From contig NZ_SMFU01000009.1 in NCBI RefSeq assembly GCF_004339595.1, positions 434,001-498,000 of the forward strand: a stretch of DNA of 64,000 nt. The letters are read 5' to 3'. A program made the position numbers and the translations under genes. This stretch comes from Marinobacterium mangrovicola (GTDB lineage Bacteria; Pseudomonadota; Gammaproteobacteria; Pseudomonadales; Balneatricaceae). Positions 26,503 to 35,584 of the stretch are shown in pieces. Each line of letters opens with the position of its first letter. The first letter of the stretch is position 1. A model generated the notes under the pieces. That model had not been told where the DNA came from. It worked only from the letters and a program-made list of their open reading frames with translations, and searched no databases.

Positions 26503-27045
26503 TCAGGCTTTCTCGACCTGACCAAACTCCAATTCCACAGGTGTAGAGCGCCCAAAAATAAGCACCGCAACCTGGAGACGGTTTTTCTCGTAATTGACCT
26601 CTTCGACCACACCGTTGAAATCCGCGAATGGGCCATCGATAACACGCACCATTTCGCCTGGTTCGAAGACAGTCTTCGGCTTCGGCTTATCCACACCGCT
26701 TTCAACGCGCTGCAGGATCTCGTTAGCCTCTTTTTCAGTAATCGGGGCCGGCTTGTCCGCGGTACCACCGATAAAGCCCAGCACACGCGGCGTATCTTTC
26801 ACCAGGTGCCAGGTTTCGTCATTCATGACCATATTCACGAGCACATAGCCGGGGTAGAACTTACGCTCCGACTTACGCTTCTTACCATCACGAATCTCGA
26901 CCACCTCTTCGGTCGGCACCAGGATATCTCCAAAGAGATCCTGCATTTCGTGACGATTAACGCTTTCGATCAGCGCTTCCTTTACCTTCTTCTCATAGTT
27001 GGAGTAGGCATGCACAACGTACCAGCGCTTCTTTTCGGTCTCCAT
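26503..27045 (-). CDS. nusG: Transcription antitermination factor NusG
   Basis: NusG binds the RNA polymerase clamp, suppresses pausing, and couples polymerase to Rho or to the ribosome through S10. The 180-residue product has the NGN domain (residues about 8-115, with [15 protein letters not shown] and [10 protein letters not shown]) and a C-terminal KOW domain with [23 protein letters not shown]. It follows secE by 9 bp. Confidence 0.98.
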   Translation of the reverse strand: METEKKRWYVVHAYSNYEKKVKEALIESVNRHEMQDLFGDILVPTEEVVEIRDGKKRKSERKFYPGYVLVNMVMNDETWHLVKDTPRVLGFIGGTADKPAPITEKEANEILQRVESGVDKPKPKTVFEPGEMVRVIDGPFADFNGVVEEVNYEKNRLQVAVLIFGRSTPVELEFGQVEKA

Positions 27046-27054
27046 GCTATCTCC

Positions 27055-27423
27055 TTAGCCTATGACGCCAGACACCAGCCAGCCCAGCAGCGAATCCAGA
27101 CCCCAGAGCATCAGCCCTACGATCAGCACCGCCACAACAACAATAGCTGTGGTCTGCAGAGTTTCCTGGCGCGTCGGCCAGACCACTTTGCGAATTTCGT
27201 TCTTAGCTTCTTTAAAGAGCTGAAAGAACGTACGACCCTTGGCCGTCTGAAAGGCAACAAAACCCGCCACCAGCGCCAGAGCCAGCAGAGCAAGAACGCG
27301 ATAAAGTAGCGACTCGCCGGAAAATACGGAATTACCGACTACACCTACCGCCACGATTGCAATGACGACAAGCCACTTCAGGGCGTCTAGTTTTGAACCT
27401 TCGGAAGTCACTTTGGAATTCAC
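27055..27423 (-). CDS. secE: Preprotein translocase subunit SecE
   Basis: SecE clamps the two halves of SecY. The 122-residue product is the three-helix form known from E. coli: two hydrophobic segments near residues 17-35 and 43-60, an amphipathic cytosolic stretch with FFQLFKEAKNEIRKVVWPTRQET, and a last membrane helix. The KVVWPTRQET signature is complete. It is probably co-transcribed with the upstream tRNA-Trp. Confidence 0.97.
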   Translation of the reverse strand: MNSKVTSEGSKLDALKWLVVIAIVAVGVVGNSVFSGESLLYRVLALLALALVAGFVAFQTAKGRTFFQLFKEAKNEIRKVVWPTRQETLQTTAIVVVAVLIVGLMLWGLDSLLGWLVSGVIG

Positions 27424-27483
27424 GCTAGGAGCCTCAAAAAGGTGAAAGCTTGCGCTTTACGTGACGCCATCCCAGATAAGGAA

Positions 27484-27559
<76 letters not shown>

Positions 27560-27579
27560 ACTGCATAATAGGGAGGCAC

Positions 27580-27608
27580 ATTATAGGCACCTCCCTAGTG
27601 CTTGGCAA
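27580..27608 (-). promoter_or_regulatory. Predicted promoter of tRNA-Trp, secE and nusG
   Basis: Minus-strand TTGCCA and a perfect TATAAT are 17 bases apart. The start near 27573 leaves about 14 bases before the tRNA. The -10 box lies in the loop of a GGGAGG/CCTCCC inverted repeat downstream of tufB. Confidence 0.8.
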
Positions 27609-27622
27609 CACTAAATGTCAGA

Positions 27623-28816
<1,194 letters not shown>

Positions 28817-28864
28817 CTGAAGTTCCCAACCTGTTCGAAATGAATACCTGGGTCGCCAAATACG

Positions 28865-28897
28865 AAAAAGGGTAGACATATTACTATATCTACCCTT
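28865..28897 (-). terminator. Terminator between the tRNA array and tufB
   Basis: Minus-strand AAGGGTAGA and TCTACCCTT pair perfectly and extend inward with further pairs around a GTAA loop; TTTTT follows. It stands 9 bases behind tRNA-Thr(GGT) and about 50 bases before the tufB start. No clear promoter is visible between it and tufB. Confidence 0.85.
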
Positions 28898-28905
28898 CTC
28901 AAAAC

Positions 28906-28980
28906 TGGAGCTCATGGGCGGATTTGAACCGCCGACCTCACCCTTACCAAGGGTGTGCTCTACCCCTGAGCTACATGAGC
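28906..28980 (-). tRNA. tRNA-Thr (GGT)
   Basis: A 75-base minus-strand cloverleaf from GCTCATG to an encoded CCA. The anticodon stem CACCC/GGGTG closes the loop TTGGTAA, giving anticodon GGT. It is the last tRNA of the array before tufB. Confidence 0.97.
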
Positions 28981-28991
28981 ACAACAACGCG

Positions 28992-29066
28992 TGGAGCGGG
29001 TAGCGGGAATCGAACCCGCCTCTTCAGCTTGGAAGGCTGAGGTAATAGCCACTATACCATACCCGC
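28992..29066 (-). tRNA. tRNA-Gly (TCC)
   Basis: A 75-base minus-strand cloverleaf from GCGGGTA to an encoded CCA. The anticodon loop CTTCCAA gives anticodon TCC. It lies 11 bases from the neighbouring tRNA-Thr. Confidence 0.97.
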
Positions 29067-29120
29067 CGAAGCCAGCTGACTTACCACAACTTGCACGGGG
29101 TATGTGCCTGCTGCAGTAGA

Positions 29121-29204
29121 TGGTGGTGAGGGGTGGATTCGAACCACCGAAGCTCGCGCGTCAGATTTACAGTCTGATCCCTTTGGCCACTCGGGAACCC
29201 CACC
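29121..29204 (-). tRNA. tRNA-Tyr (GTA)
   Basis: An 84-base minus-strand class II tRNA with a long variable arm, from GGTGGGG to an encoded CCA. The anticodon loop CTGTAAA gives anticodon GTA. The acceptor stem has one G-T wobble. Confidence 0.97.
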
Positions 29205-29226
29205 ACTACCACTTCGCTGTCTCAAC

Positions 29227-29302
<76 letters not shown>

Positions 29303-29323
29303 CTTGGCAGCGAAGTGGGGCGT

Positions 29324-29352
29324 ATCTTACTTATCGCCCCGGGGTGATGCAA
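29324..29352 (-). promoter_or_regulatory. Predicted promoter of the tRNA array
   Basis: Minus-strand TTGCAT and TAAGAT are 17 bases apart, followed by a GC-rich discriminator (ACGCCCC), a pattern typical of stringently controlled stable-RNA promoters. The -35 box lies inside the end of the SPOR-domain gene, and the -10 box overlaps its stop codon. Confidence 0.7.
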
Positions 29353-29974
29353 CCCCTTCGCAACCATTTTTTTCAACTTTTATTCCAGGCCAGCTTCTGG
29401 ACACAAGTTGTTTGATTTCACTGGATATTTCGTAACCAGCCAAATGCCTTACGCGAACCTGCCAACGACCTCTCTCAGCAGCCTGTTCCTGTACCTGGGT
29501 GCGAGACGCTATCGCTGCAGGCAGCTGCTGACGCAACGCCTCTAGCGCCTGGCGATTATCGAAATTGCCGAAGGAGAGAATCGAGCCCCGACTTTCTGGA
29601 ACCCAGCCCTGCTGGGCAAGTTCATCCAGCAGGGCGATACGCCGGGCCGAGTCCGCCGGTAGCGGCAATACAAGACGCCAGCCGATCACTTCCGCCGGCA
29701 AGGGTTCCGGCTCAGCGGTAACCGGTTCAGCCTCCAGCATACGAACCAGGCGCCGCGCCTCCGCCTCCGAGTTCAACGGTGCGTAGCTAAAGCAGATACG
29801 TTCGCGGGCGGGAAGCTTCTCGCGGGCAGGCAACTCAGACAGTAGCCGCAGCTCACCCACAGCCACATCTTCATTCTCAGCAGCCACCGGCGCGGCCGCC
29901 TGTCGCTGGGCATACCAGAAAAACAGCAGCGCGTTCGCCAGCAGAAGCAGAAGAAAGAACCAGCGCACGATCAT
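29327..29974 (-). CDS. SPOR-domain membrane protein
   Basis: This 215-residue protein starts at the ATG at 29974, overlapping the coaX stop by four bases (ATGA); a longer open frame exists but lacks support. It has one N-terminal membrane anchor (MIVRWFFLLLLLANALLFFWY), an acidic, Glu/Ala-rich linker, and a C-terminal part with paired segments (GSILSFGNFDNRQALEAL, then RGRWQVRVRHL) that resemble the SPOR fold that binds denuded peptidoglycan. The exact role is unknown. Pseudomonads carry similar proteins next to coaX. Confidence 0.8.
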   Translation of the reverse strand: MIVRWFFLLLLLANALLFFWYAQRQAAAPVAAENEDVAVGELRLLSELPAREKLPARERICFSYAPLNSEAEARRLVRMLEAEPVTAEPEPLPAEVIGWRLVLPLPADSARRIALLDELAQQGWVPESRGSILSFGNFDNRQALEALRQQLPAAIASRTQVQEQAAERGRWQVRVRHLAGYEISSEIKQLVSRSWPGIKVEKNGCEGVASPRGDK

Positions 29975-30693
29975 AGCGAATCCCTCAACGCATGAACCAG
30001 ACCATCCAGCACCAGGTCCGGTAACCACTCCCCCCTGCCAGCCAACCGATGGAACAGAGCACCATCACCACCGGTGATAAAAAGCGGTTCACCGGGAGCA
30101 AGACTCGCCAGCACTCGCTGCACCAGCGCATCGAACAGAAAGTTGGAACCGTGAGTAACCGCATCACTGGTAGACCTGCCTGGGGAAAGATCAAACTCTT
30201 CAGCCGGGGCGTCAACAAACACCCGAGCGGTTTTAGCCAGCAAGGCGGCACTCAGCAACCCCATCCCGGGCAGGATATAACCGCCACGGTGCACACCTGC
30301 GGCATTGAGATAGTCCACGGTAATCGCGCTGCCACAGTCAACAACACAACAACCAACGCCGGCCCTGTCCCAGGCCGCCAGCATCGCAAGCCAGCGATCG
30401 ACCCCCATCAACTCCGGTTTTGCGTAGCTGTTTTTTACGCCAGCACAGGCGCTACGGGTGCGCGCAAAACTCGCCGCTGGCAGCCCGGCAGCCTCAATCA
30501 AACCAGCAAGGTTATGGTTAAACGATTCGTCAGCCACCGACGCAACATACACCGCTTCGACATGCCCCAGGGCCTGAAACCCCTCAGCAGAAAGCGCTGA
30601 CAATGCGACCCTCGCAGCTACGCCCGGCAATTGCCCGGGCTCACGCAGCCGCCATTTGAGAAAGCTGTTGCCGACGTCTATCTCTAGAATCAT
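29971..30693 (-). CDS. coaX: Type III pantothenate kinase
   Basis: CoaX phosphorylates pantothenate in the first step of coenzyme A synthesis and, unlike CoaA, is not feedback-inhibited by CoA. The 240-residue product shows the ASKHA-fold motifs: DVGNSFLKWR at residues 6-15, GVDRWLAMLAAW in the middle and the DCGSAITVDYLN phosphate-binding strand. It overlaps birA by four bases and the SPOR gene by four, so the three are translationally linked. Confidence 0.95.
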   Translation of the reverse strand: MILEIDVGNSFLKWRLREPGQLPGVAARVALSALSAEGFQALGHVEAVYVASVADESFNHNLAGLIEAAGLPAASFARTRSACAGVKNSYAKPELMGVDRWLAMLAAWDRAGVGCCVVDCGSAITVDYLNAAGVHRGGYILPGMGLLSAALLAKTARVFVDAPAEEFDLSPGRSTSDAVTHGSNFLFDALVQRVLASLAPGEPLFITGGDGALFHRLAGRGEWLPDLVLDGLVHALRDSL

Positions 30694-31661
30694 TCCACTG
30701 CCCTGAGGCTGACCTCACCACCGTAGTAGCTTCGCACCTGGCCATCGCTCTCAAGCAGCAGTGCACCGCTTTCATCTACGCCACGACAGATACCATCAAC
30801 CTCATCCTGGCCACTAATCAGACGGATGCGACTATCGCGGTGGGCATTCGCTTGCTGCCACTCTTCACGAAGGGCGCCGAAGCCATCTCGCTCAAAGCTA
30901 TCCAGAGTTTCGAGCAACTCTTCAACCAACACCGCGAGCAGCGTGCTACGCCCCGGATGCTTTGCAGCCAAAGAAGCCACATCCACAAACGGCTGGGAGA
31001 CCTTCTCTGCCTGAGCGGCGGGCATGGAGACATTGACGCCAACACCGATGACCACACGACACTCCCCCGCCGCATCACCGCTGATCTCAATCAGAATGCC
31101 CGCCAGCTTACGGCCATCGCAGAGCAGATCATTGGGCCATTTCAACTGCACACCGCTGACACCCACGCGCGCCAACCCGCGGCGCAGTGCCACGCCGACC
31201 GCCAGACTCAACCCTTCCAGCGCAGCAACACCGGCAGAAAAACGCCAGGCGAGTGAAAAACAGAGATTGGCAGCATAGGGACTCACCCAGTCACGGCCGC
31301 GGCGACCACGCCCCTGAGCCTGATATTCGGCGGCAAACAGCCCCGAGCGACTGCCGCGATTAAGGGCCTGCAGGGCCAGAATATTGGTGGATGCGACCTC
31401 TCCCTCGAACACCACTTCATCCAAGCGCTCACCGGCTGCCGACGACAGCGCCGCGTTGAACTGCTCAAGACTGAGGAGATCGAGACCATTGGGAATCCTG
31501 TAGCCACGACCTTTAACGCTATAGACCTCGATACCGAGCGTCTCTATCCGCTGAATCTGTTTCCAGACTGCAGAGCGGCTGACTCCTAATGCTTCGCCCA
31601 GCTCACGCCCAGAGTGAAAGGCGCCGTCCGCCATCAGATTTAACAGTTTGGCTAACGACAT
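30690..31661 (-). CDS. birA: Biotin-protein ligase / biotin operon repressor
   Basis: BirA attaches biotin to the acetyl-CoA carboxylase carrier protein and, in its bifunctional form, represses biotin genes. The 323-residue product has an N-terminal winged helix-turn-helix (residues 1-55, SGRELGEALGVSRSAVWKQI), so it is the repressor-type enzyme. The ligase domain carries GRGRRGRDWVSP, KWPNDLLCDGRKLAGILIE, and a C-terminal SH3-like cap. It shares one base with the folA stop (TGATG). Confidence 0.96.
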   Translation of the reverse strand: MSLAKLLNLMADGAFHSGRELGEALGVSRSAVWKQIQRIETLGIEVYSVKGRGYRIPNGLDLLSLEQFNAALSSAAGERLDEVVFEGEVASTNILALQALNRGSRSGLFAAEYQAQGRGRRGRDWVSPYAANLCFSLAWRFSAGVAALEGLSLAVGVALRRGLARVGVSGVQLKWPNDLLCDGRKLAGILIEISGDAAGECRVVIGVGVNVSMPAAQAEKVSQPFVDVASLAAKHPGRSTLLAVLVEELLETLDSFERDGFGALREEWQQANAHRDSRIRLISGQDEVDGICRGVDESGALLLESDGQVRSYYGGEVSLRAVE

Positions 31662-32167
31662 CAGTTGATCCGCTCCAGCACGATAAAGCTATAGGCGTAC
31701 GGATTATTATCACTGGCGGCGAAATCCTCACGCCCGATCTCACCCCATTCGCTGGCAATGATTTCTGGGAAGTGTGCATCCCCCTCCACCGAGGCGTGGA
31801 CCTGGGTCAGATAGAGACGTTCTGTCTGCGGCAGCATCTGGCGGTAGATCTCAGCACCGCCTATCACCACCGCTTCATCGACACCATCGATCTCCGCCTG
31901 CGCACTGGCATGCTCTACCGCTTCAGCAAGAGATGCGGTGACCACAACGCCAGGCACCTGCCAGTTTTCGTCCCGGGTCACAACAATATTGCAGCGACCC
32001 GGAAGCGGACGACCGATCGACTCATAGGTTTTACGGCCCATGATTATCGGCTTCCCCAGGGTCACCCGCTTAAAATATTTCAGATCTTCCGGCAGGTACC
32101 AGGGAAGTTTATTGTCATTACCGATCACGCGGTTCTCGGCCTGGGCGACGATCATTGCCAATCTCAT
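31661..32167 (-). CDS. folA: Dihydrofolate reductase
   Basis: FolA reduces dihydrofolate to tetrahydrofolate with NADPH, closing the cycle opened by ThyA upstream. I start at the ATG at 32167 (168 residues, MRLAMIVAQAENRVIG) because AAGGAG stands nine bases before it. Motifs include NKLPWYLPEDLKYFK (Trp and the acidic active-site Asp/Glu region), GRKTYESIGRPLPGR and a C-terminal VIGGAEIYRQMLP. It lies 24 bp behind thyA. Confidence 0.97.
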   Translation of the reverse strand: MRLAMIVAQAENRVIGNDNKLPWYLPEDLKYFKRVTLGKPIIMGRKTYESIGRPLPGRCNIVVTRDENWQVPGVVVTASLAEAVEHASAQAEIDGVDEAVVIGGAEIYRQMLPQTERLYLTQVHASVEGDAHFPEIIASEWGEIGREDFAASDNNPYAYSFIVLERIN

Positions 32168-32191
32168 GGTCTCTCCTTTCATGAACACGCC

Positions 32192-33034
32192 TCAGATCGA
32201 GATCGGGGCACGAATCACTGGGCAGGGATCGTAATCCACCACCTCGAAGTCTTCGAATTCGTAGTCGAAAATCGTCGCCGGGCGACGTTTTATATGCAGC
32301 TTCGGCAAAGCCCGCGGCTCACGAGACAGCTGTTCTGGCACGATGCTTTCGTCATTGAAGTGGTTGGCGTAGAGATGCAGATCACCGAAAGTCAGCACGA
32401 ACTCGCCCACGTCCAGATCACACTGCTGCGCCACCATATGCGTCAGCAGCGCATAACTGGCGATATTGAATGGCACCCCGAGGAAGTAGTCCGCACTGCG
32501 CTGATATAGCTGGCAGCTCAGGCGCCCGTTGGCGACATAGAACTGAAACAGCGTATGGCAGGGAGGCAACGCCGCCTTGCCGTTACGCACGTTATCCTGA
32601 GGGCTGATCGATTCATCCGGCAGGTCCGCCGGGTTCCAGCCGCTGACGATCAGACGGCGGGAGTTCGGATTGCGTTTGATCTGTTCAATCACGCTGGAGA
32701 TCTGATCGATGGTAGAACCATCCGGGCACGCCCAGGAGCGCCACTGCTTGCCATAGATCGGCCCCAGATCACCGTCTTCCAACGCCCACTCATCCCAGAT
32801 AGTAACGCCGTGCTCGTTGAGCCAATTGTTATCGGTGTTACCGTCGAGGAACCAGAGCAGCTCATAGATGATCGACCGCAGATGCACTTTCTTGGTGGTC
32901 AGCAGGGGAAAGCCCTGCTGGAGATCAAAACGCAGCTGACGTCCAAATAGCGAGCGTGTACCTGTGCCAGTACGGTCGCCCTTGTCGACGCCCTGCTCCA
33001 CTATTTCGCGCATCAAATCGAGGTATTGTTGCAT
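32192..33034 (-). CDS. thyA: Thymidylate synthase
   Basis: ThyA methylates dUMP to dTMP using methylene-tetrahydrofolate. The 280-residue product starts [15 protein letters not shown] and contains the nucleophile in [13 protein letters not shown], the dUMP-binding [20 protein letters not shown] and the C-terminal PISI. It has about 16 more residues than the E. coli enzyme; an insertion ([16 protein letters not shown]) lies just before the catalytic cysteine loop. It is followed closely by folA. Confidence 0.98.
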   Translation of the reverse strand: MQQYLDLMREIVEQGVDKGDRTGTGTRSLFGRQLRFDLQQGFPLLTTKKVHLRSIIYELLWFLDGNTDNNWLNEHGVTIWDEWALEDGDLGPIYGKQWRSWACPDGSTIDQISSVIEQIKRNPNSRRLIVSGWNPADLPDESISPQDNVRNGKAALPPCHTLFQFYVANGRLSCQLYQRSADYFLGVPFNIASYALLTHMVAQQCDLDVGEFVLTFGDLHLYANHFNDESIVPEQLSREPRALPKLHIKRRPATIFDYEFEDFEVVDYDPCPVIRAPISI

Positions 33035-33077
33035 ACGGCCTTATCTTTAACCCGAGTAGATCAGAAGGCTACATACT

Positions 33078-33878
33078 TTACCGCTTAACGGCATCAGGCG
33101 CACGACGGCCATAGGCGATCGCCAGCAGCACAACGCCACCCACGATCATCGGTGCCGACAGCAACTGCCCCATGGTGAGCCAGTCAAACGCGAGGAAACC
33201 GAGCTGCTCATCAGGCTCACGAAAAAACTCCACACTGGAGCGGAACACGCCGTAAAGCAGCAGAAACAGCCCGGATACCGCCATCCGCGGCCGCGGCTTT
33301 GCGGAATACCACCAGAGGATGGCGAACATCACTACGCCTTCCAGCACCGCTTCATACAACTGTGAGGGGTGCCGCCCCAGACCATCTGCCGCCCGCGGGA
33401 ATATAATCCCCCAAGTCTGATCCGTGGGACGCCCCCAAAGCTCGCCACCGATAAAGTTACCCACACGTCCGGCACCAAGACCGATCGGAATCAACGGTGC
33501 AACGAAGTCCGCCAACTCGAAGAAGCGTTTGCCATGTCGATGGGAGAACCAGGCGATGGCCACCAGCACACCCAGCAAACCTCCGTGGAAAGACATCCCC
33601 CCCTCCCAGATGGCAAACAGCCAGAGTGGGTCATTGAGGAAATAATCAAAATGGTAGAACAGCACGTAACCACAGCGGCCGCCCAGCACCACGCCCAGCG
33701 CTCCCCAGAACACCAGATCCGAGACCTGCTGTTCGGTCCAGTTTGAACCGGGCTGACGTGCGCGCCAGCTACCCAGCGCCCAGGCTGCGCCAAAGCCGAT
33801 CAGATACATCAGTCCGTACCAGTGTACCTTGAGCGGCCCCAACTCCAGCGCCAGCGGATCTATATCATGAACCCACAC
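33078..33878 (-). CDS. lgt: Prolipoprotein diacylglyceryl transferase
   Basis: Lgt transfers diacylglycerol to the lipobox cysteine of prolipoproteins in the inner membrane, the first step of lipoprotein maturation. The 266-residue product has seven hydrophobic segments, the HGGLLG motif near residue 103 and the signature [14 protein letters not shown], in which a Gly replaces the Asn usual in E. coli (INGE). It lies 10 bp behind the TauE/SafE gene or so and 43 bp before thyA, the pseudomonad order. Confidence 0.96.
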   Translation of the reverse strand: MWVHDIDPLALELGPLKVHWYGLMYLIGFGAAWALGSWRARQPGSNWTEQQVSDLVFWGALGVVLGGRCGYVLFYHFDYFLNDPLWLFAIWEGGMSFHGGLLGVLVAIAWFSHRHGKRFFELADFVAPLIPIGLGAGRVGNFIGGELWGRPTDQTWGIIFPRAADGLGRHPSQLYEAVLEGVVMFAILWWYSAKPRPRMAVSGLFLLLYGVFRSSVEFFREPDEQLGFLAFDWLTMGQLLSAPMIVGGVVLLAIAYGRRAPDAVKR

Positions 33879-33888
33879 AAACTTACCC

Positions 33889-34689
33889 CTAGAGAAGATT
33901 AGTCACGAGAAAACGTACGCCCACGAAGGCGAGAAACGCCGCAAAAATCAGTTTCAATCGACGCTGCGGCAGTCGGTGCGCCAACCGCGCACCGAAACGT
34001 GCGGTCAGGGCACTGGTCAGCACTATACCCACCAATGCTGGCAGATAGATGTAACCCAGGCTCCACTCCGGCATTTCTACCTCGCCCCAGCCGGTCACCA
34101 CATTCCCCACGGCGCCAATCAGAGCGATAGGCAATCCACAGGCCGAGGATGTGGCTACAGCCCGTGGCATGCTTAGCTGTCGCCAGTGCAGATAGGGCAC
34201 GGTCAATGTACCGCCACCGATACCAAACACCGCCGAAGCACAGCCCACACCACTACCTGCAACGATCAATTCCGGCTTTCCCGGATCCCTGTCACCGGCA
34301 GACGGCAGCAGGTTCAGCGCCATCTGCAGCGCGACGATCAACGTAAAGCAACCAAACGCCAGTTGCAGTGCGCGGCCGCTGAGCATTTCCGCGATCCAGA
34401 CTCCGCCCAGGGCGCCCGCGAGAATTCCGACCGATATCCAGGGAAAAAGGTTCCAGCTCACTGCGCCCCTGGCATGGTGCGCCTTGATCGAGGCGATAGA
34501 GGTAAACACAATAGTGCCAAGAGAAGTCGCCACTGCGGCATGGGTCAGCACTTCCGGCGCCATTCCCTGGGCGGTGAACGAAAAGATCAGTACCGGCACA
34601 ATCAACAACCCACCGCCGATACCAAAAAGACCGGCAACAAAACCTGCCGCTGCTCCAAGCAACAGGTAAAGCCCAACGATTTCCAACAT
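33889..34689 (-). CDS. TauE/SafE-family membrane permease
   Basis: This 266-residue (or slightly longer) multi-pass protein belongs to the TauE/SafE/YfcA family of sulfite, sulfoacetate or organic anion exporters. It shows two internal repeats with [15 protein letters not shown] near the N-terminus and [13 protein letters not shown] in the middle, the family hallmark. I start at ATG 34689; a GTG at 34704 is also open but has no room for a Shine-Dalgarno. Substrate is unknown. It heads a tight run with lgt, thyA and folA. Confidence 0.85.
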   Translation of the reverse strand: MLEIVGLYLLLGAAAGFVAGLFGIGGGLLIVPVLIFSFTAQGMAPEVLTHAAVATSLGTIVFTSIASIKAHHARGAVSWNLFPWISVGILAGALGGVWIAEMLSGRALQLAFGCFTLIVALQMALNLLPSAGDRDPGKPELIVAGSGVGCASAVFGIGGGTLTVPYLHWRQLSMPRAVATSSACGLPIALIGAVGNVVTGWGEVEMPEWSLGYIYLPALVGIVLTSALTARFGARLAHRLPQRRLKLIFAAFLAFVGVRFLVTNLL

Positions 34690-34723
34690 CAATCCAACAT
34701 CCACTCCGTTCGGGCCGACACTG

Positions 34724-34751
34724 TTCAGGCCGGCAGAAAGTGCACTATATT
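34724..34751 (+). promoter_or_regulatory. Possible promoter of the NRDE gene
   Basis: TTCAGG and TATATT are 16 bases apart on the plus strand, about 50 bases before the TTG start at 34801. The -35 match is moderate, so this is tentative. Confidence 0.4.
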
Positions 34752-34800
34752 AGGGACTAGACCGGTTCATGAACATCCCCGCCGTGCTGGAGCCCTCGTC

Positions 34801-35571
34801 TTGTGCCTGATCGTTTTTGCCCTGAATACCGACCCTGAGTGGCCCTTTGTGCTACTCGCCAACCGCGACGAATTTCATCAACGCCCCACCCGTTCACTGC
34901 ACTTCTGGCCCGATGCTCCGATCATCGCCGGCAGAGACCTGCTAGCCCAGGGGAGCTGGATGGGTTTTAGTCGCGACGGCCGCTTTGCCGCCCTGACCAA
35001 CTTTCGTGACGGCCGCGAGCCAGCCCAACCAGGCGCCTCACGCGGCCAACTGGTGACGGACTTCCTCTGCGGAGTCGGCCCCGCCAGCGAACACCAGCCT
35101 TCGACACAGGTACGCTCAGGGTACAACCTGTTATGTGCGGACGAGACGGGCTTTTATTACGCCAGCAACCGGGGTGGAAAGGCTCAGCAACTCGGCAGCG
35201 GCATCCACGCATTGAGCAACGCGCTGCTGGACACCCCCTGGCCCAAAACACTGCACATCCGACATGCCCTGGAGGCTGCCATCGGCGCGGGGAAGAATGA
35301 CCCTCAACAGCTCCTTGAACTGCTACACGATGACACCCGGGCCGGTGATGACCAGCTACCGGACACCGGCATCCCCCTCGACAAGGAGCGCCTGTTATCG
35401 AGCTGTTTTATTCACAGCGAGGATTACGGTACCCGGGCGAGCACCCTGATAATGCAGAACAGCGCGGGCGATACGCGAATCATCGAACGTCGCTACGGCA
35501 GACAGGGAGAGCAGAGCGGAGAGACCGATCTGAGCCTGAGGCTGAAACCGCTTGGTATCAGTCCTCAATAA
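34801..35571 (+). CDS. NRDE-domain protein (TANGO2 family)
   Basis: The 256-residue product starts with TTG at 34801, eight bases after a GGAG. This start gives MCLIVFALN, so Cys2 becomes N-terminal after Met removal, as expected for this NTN-hydrolase-like family. The namesake NRDE tetrad occurs at residues 22-25 (LLANRDEFHQRP). Conserved GSWMGFSRDGRFAALTNFRD follows. Eukaryotic TANGO2 affects Golgi form and haem handling; the bacterial role is unclear. It converges with ptsP across 13 bp. Confidence 0.85.
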   Translation: MCLIVFALNTDPEWPFVLLANRDEFHQRPTRSLHFWPDAPIIAGRDLLAQGSWMGFSRDGRFAALTNFRDGREPAQPGASRGQLVTDFLCGVGPASEHQPSTQVRSGYNLLCADETGFYYASNRGGKAQQLGSGIHALSNALLDTPWPKTLHIRHALEAAIGAGKNDPQQLLELLHDDTRAGDDQLPDTGIPLDKERLLSSCFIHSEDYGTRASTLIMQNSAGDTRIIERRYGRQGEQSGETDLSLRLKPLGISPQ

Positions 35572-35584
35572 ACGGCAGGAGCGA

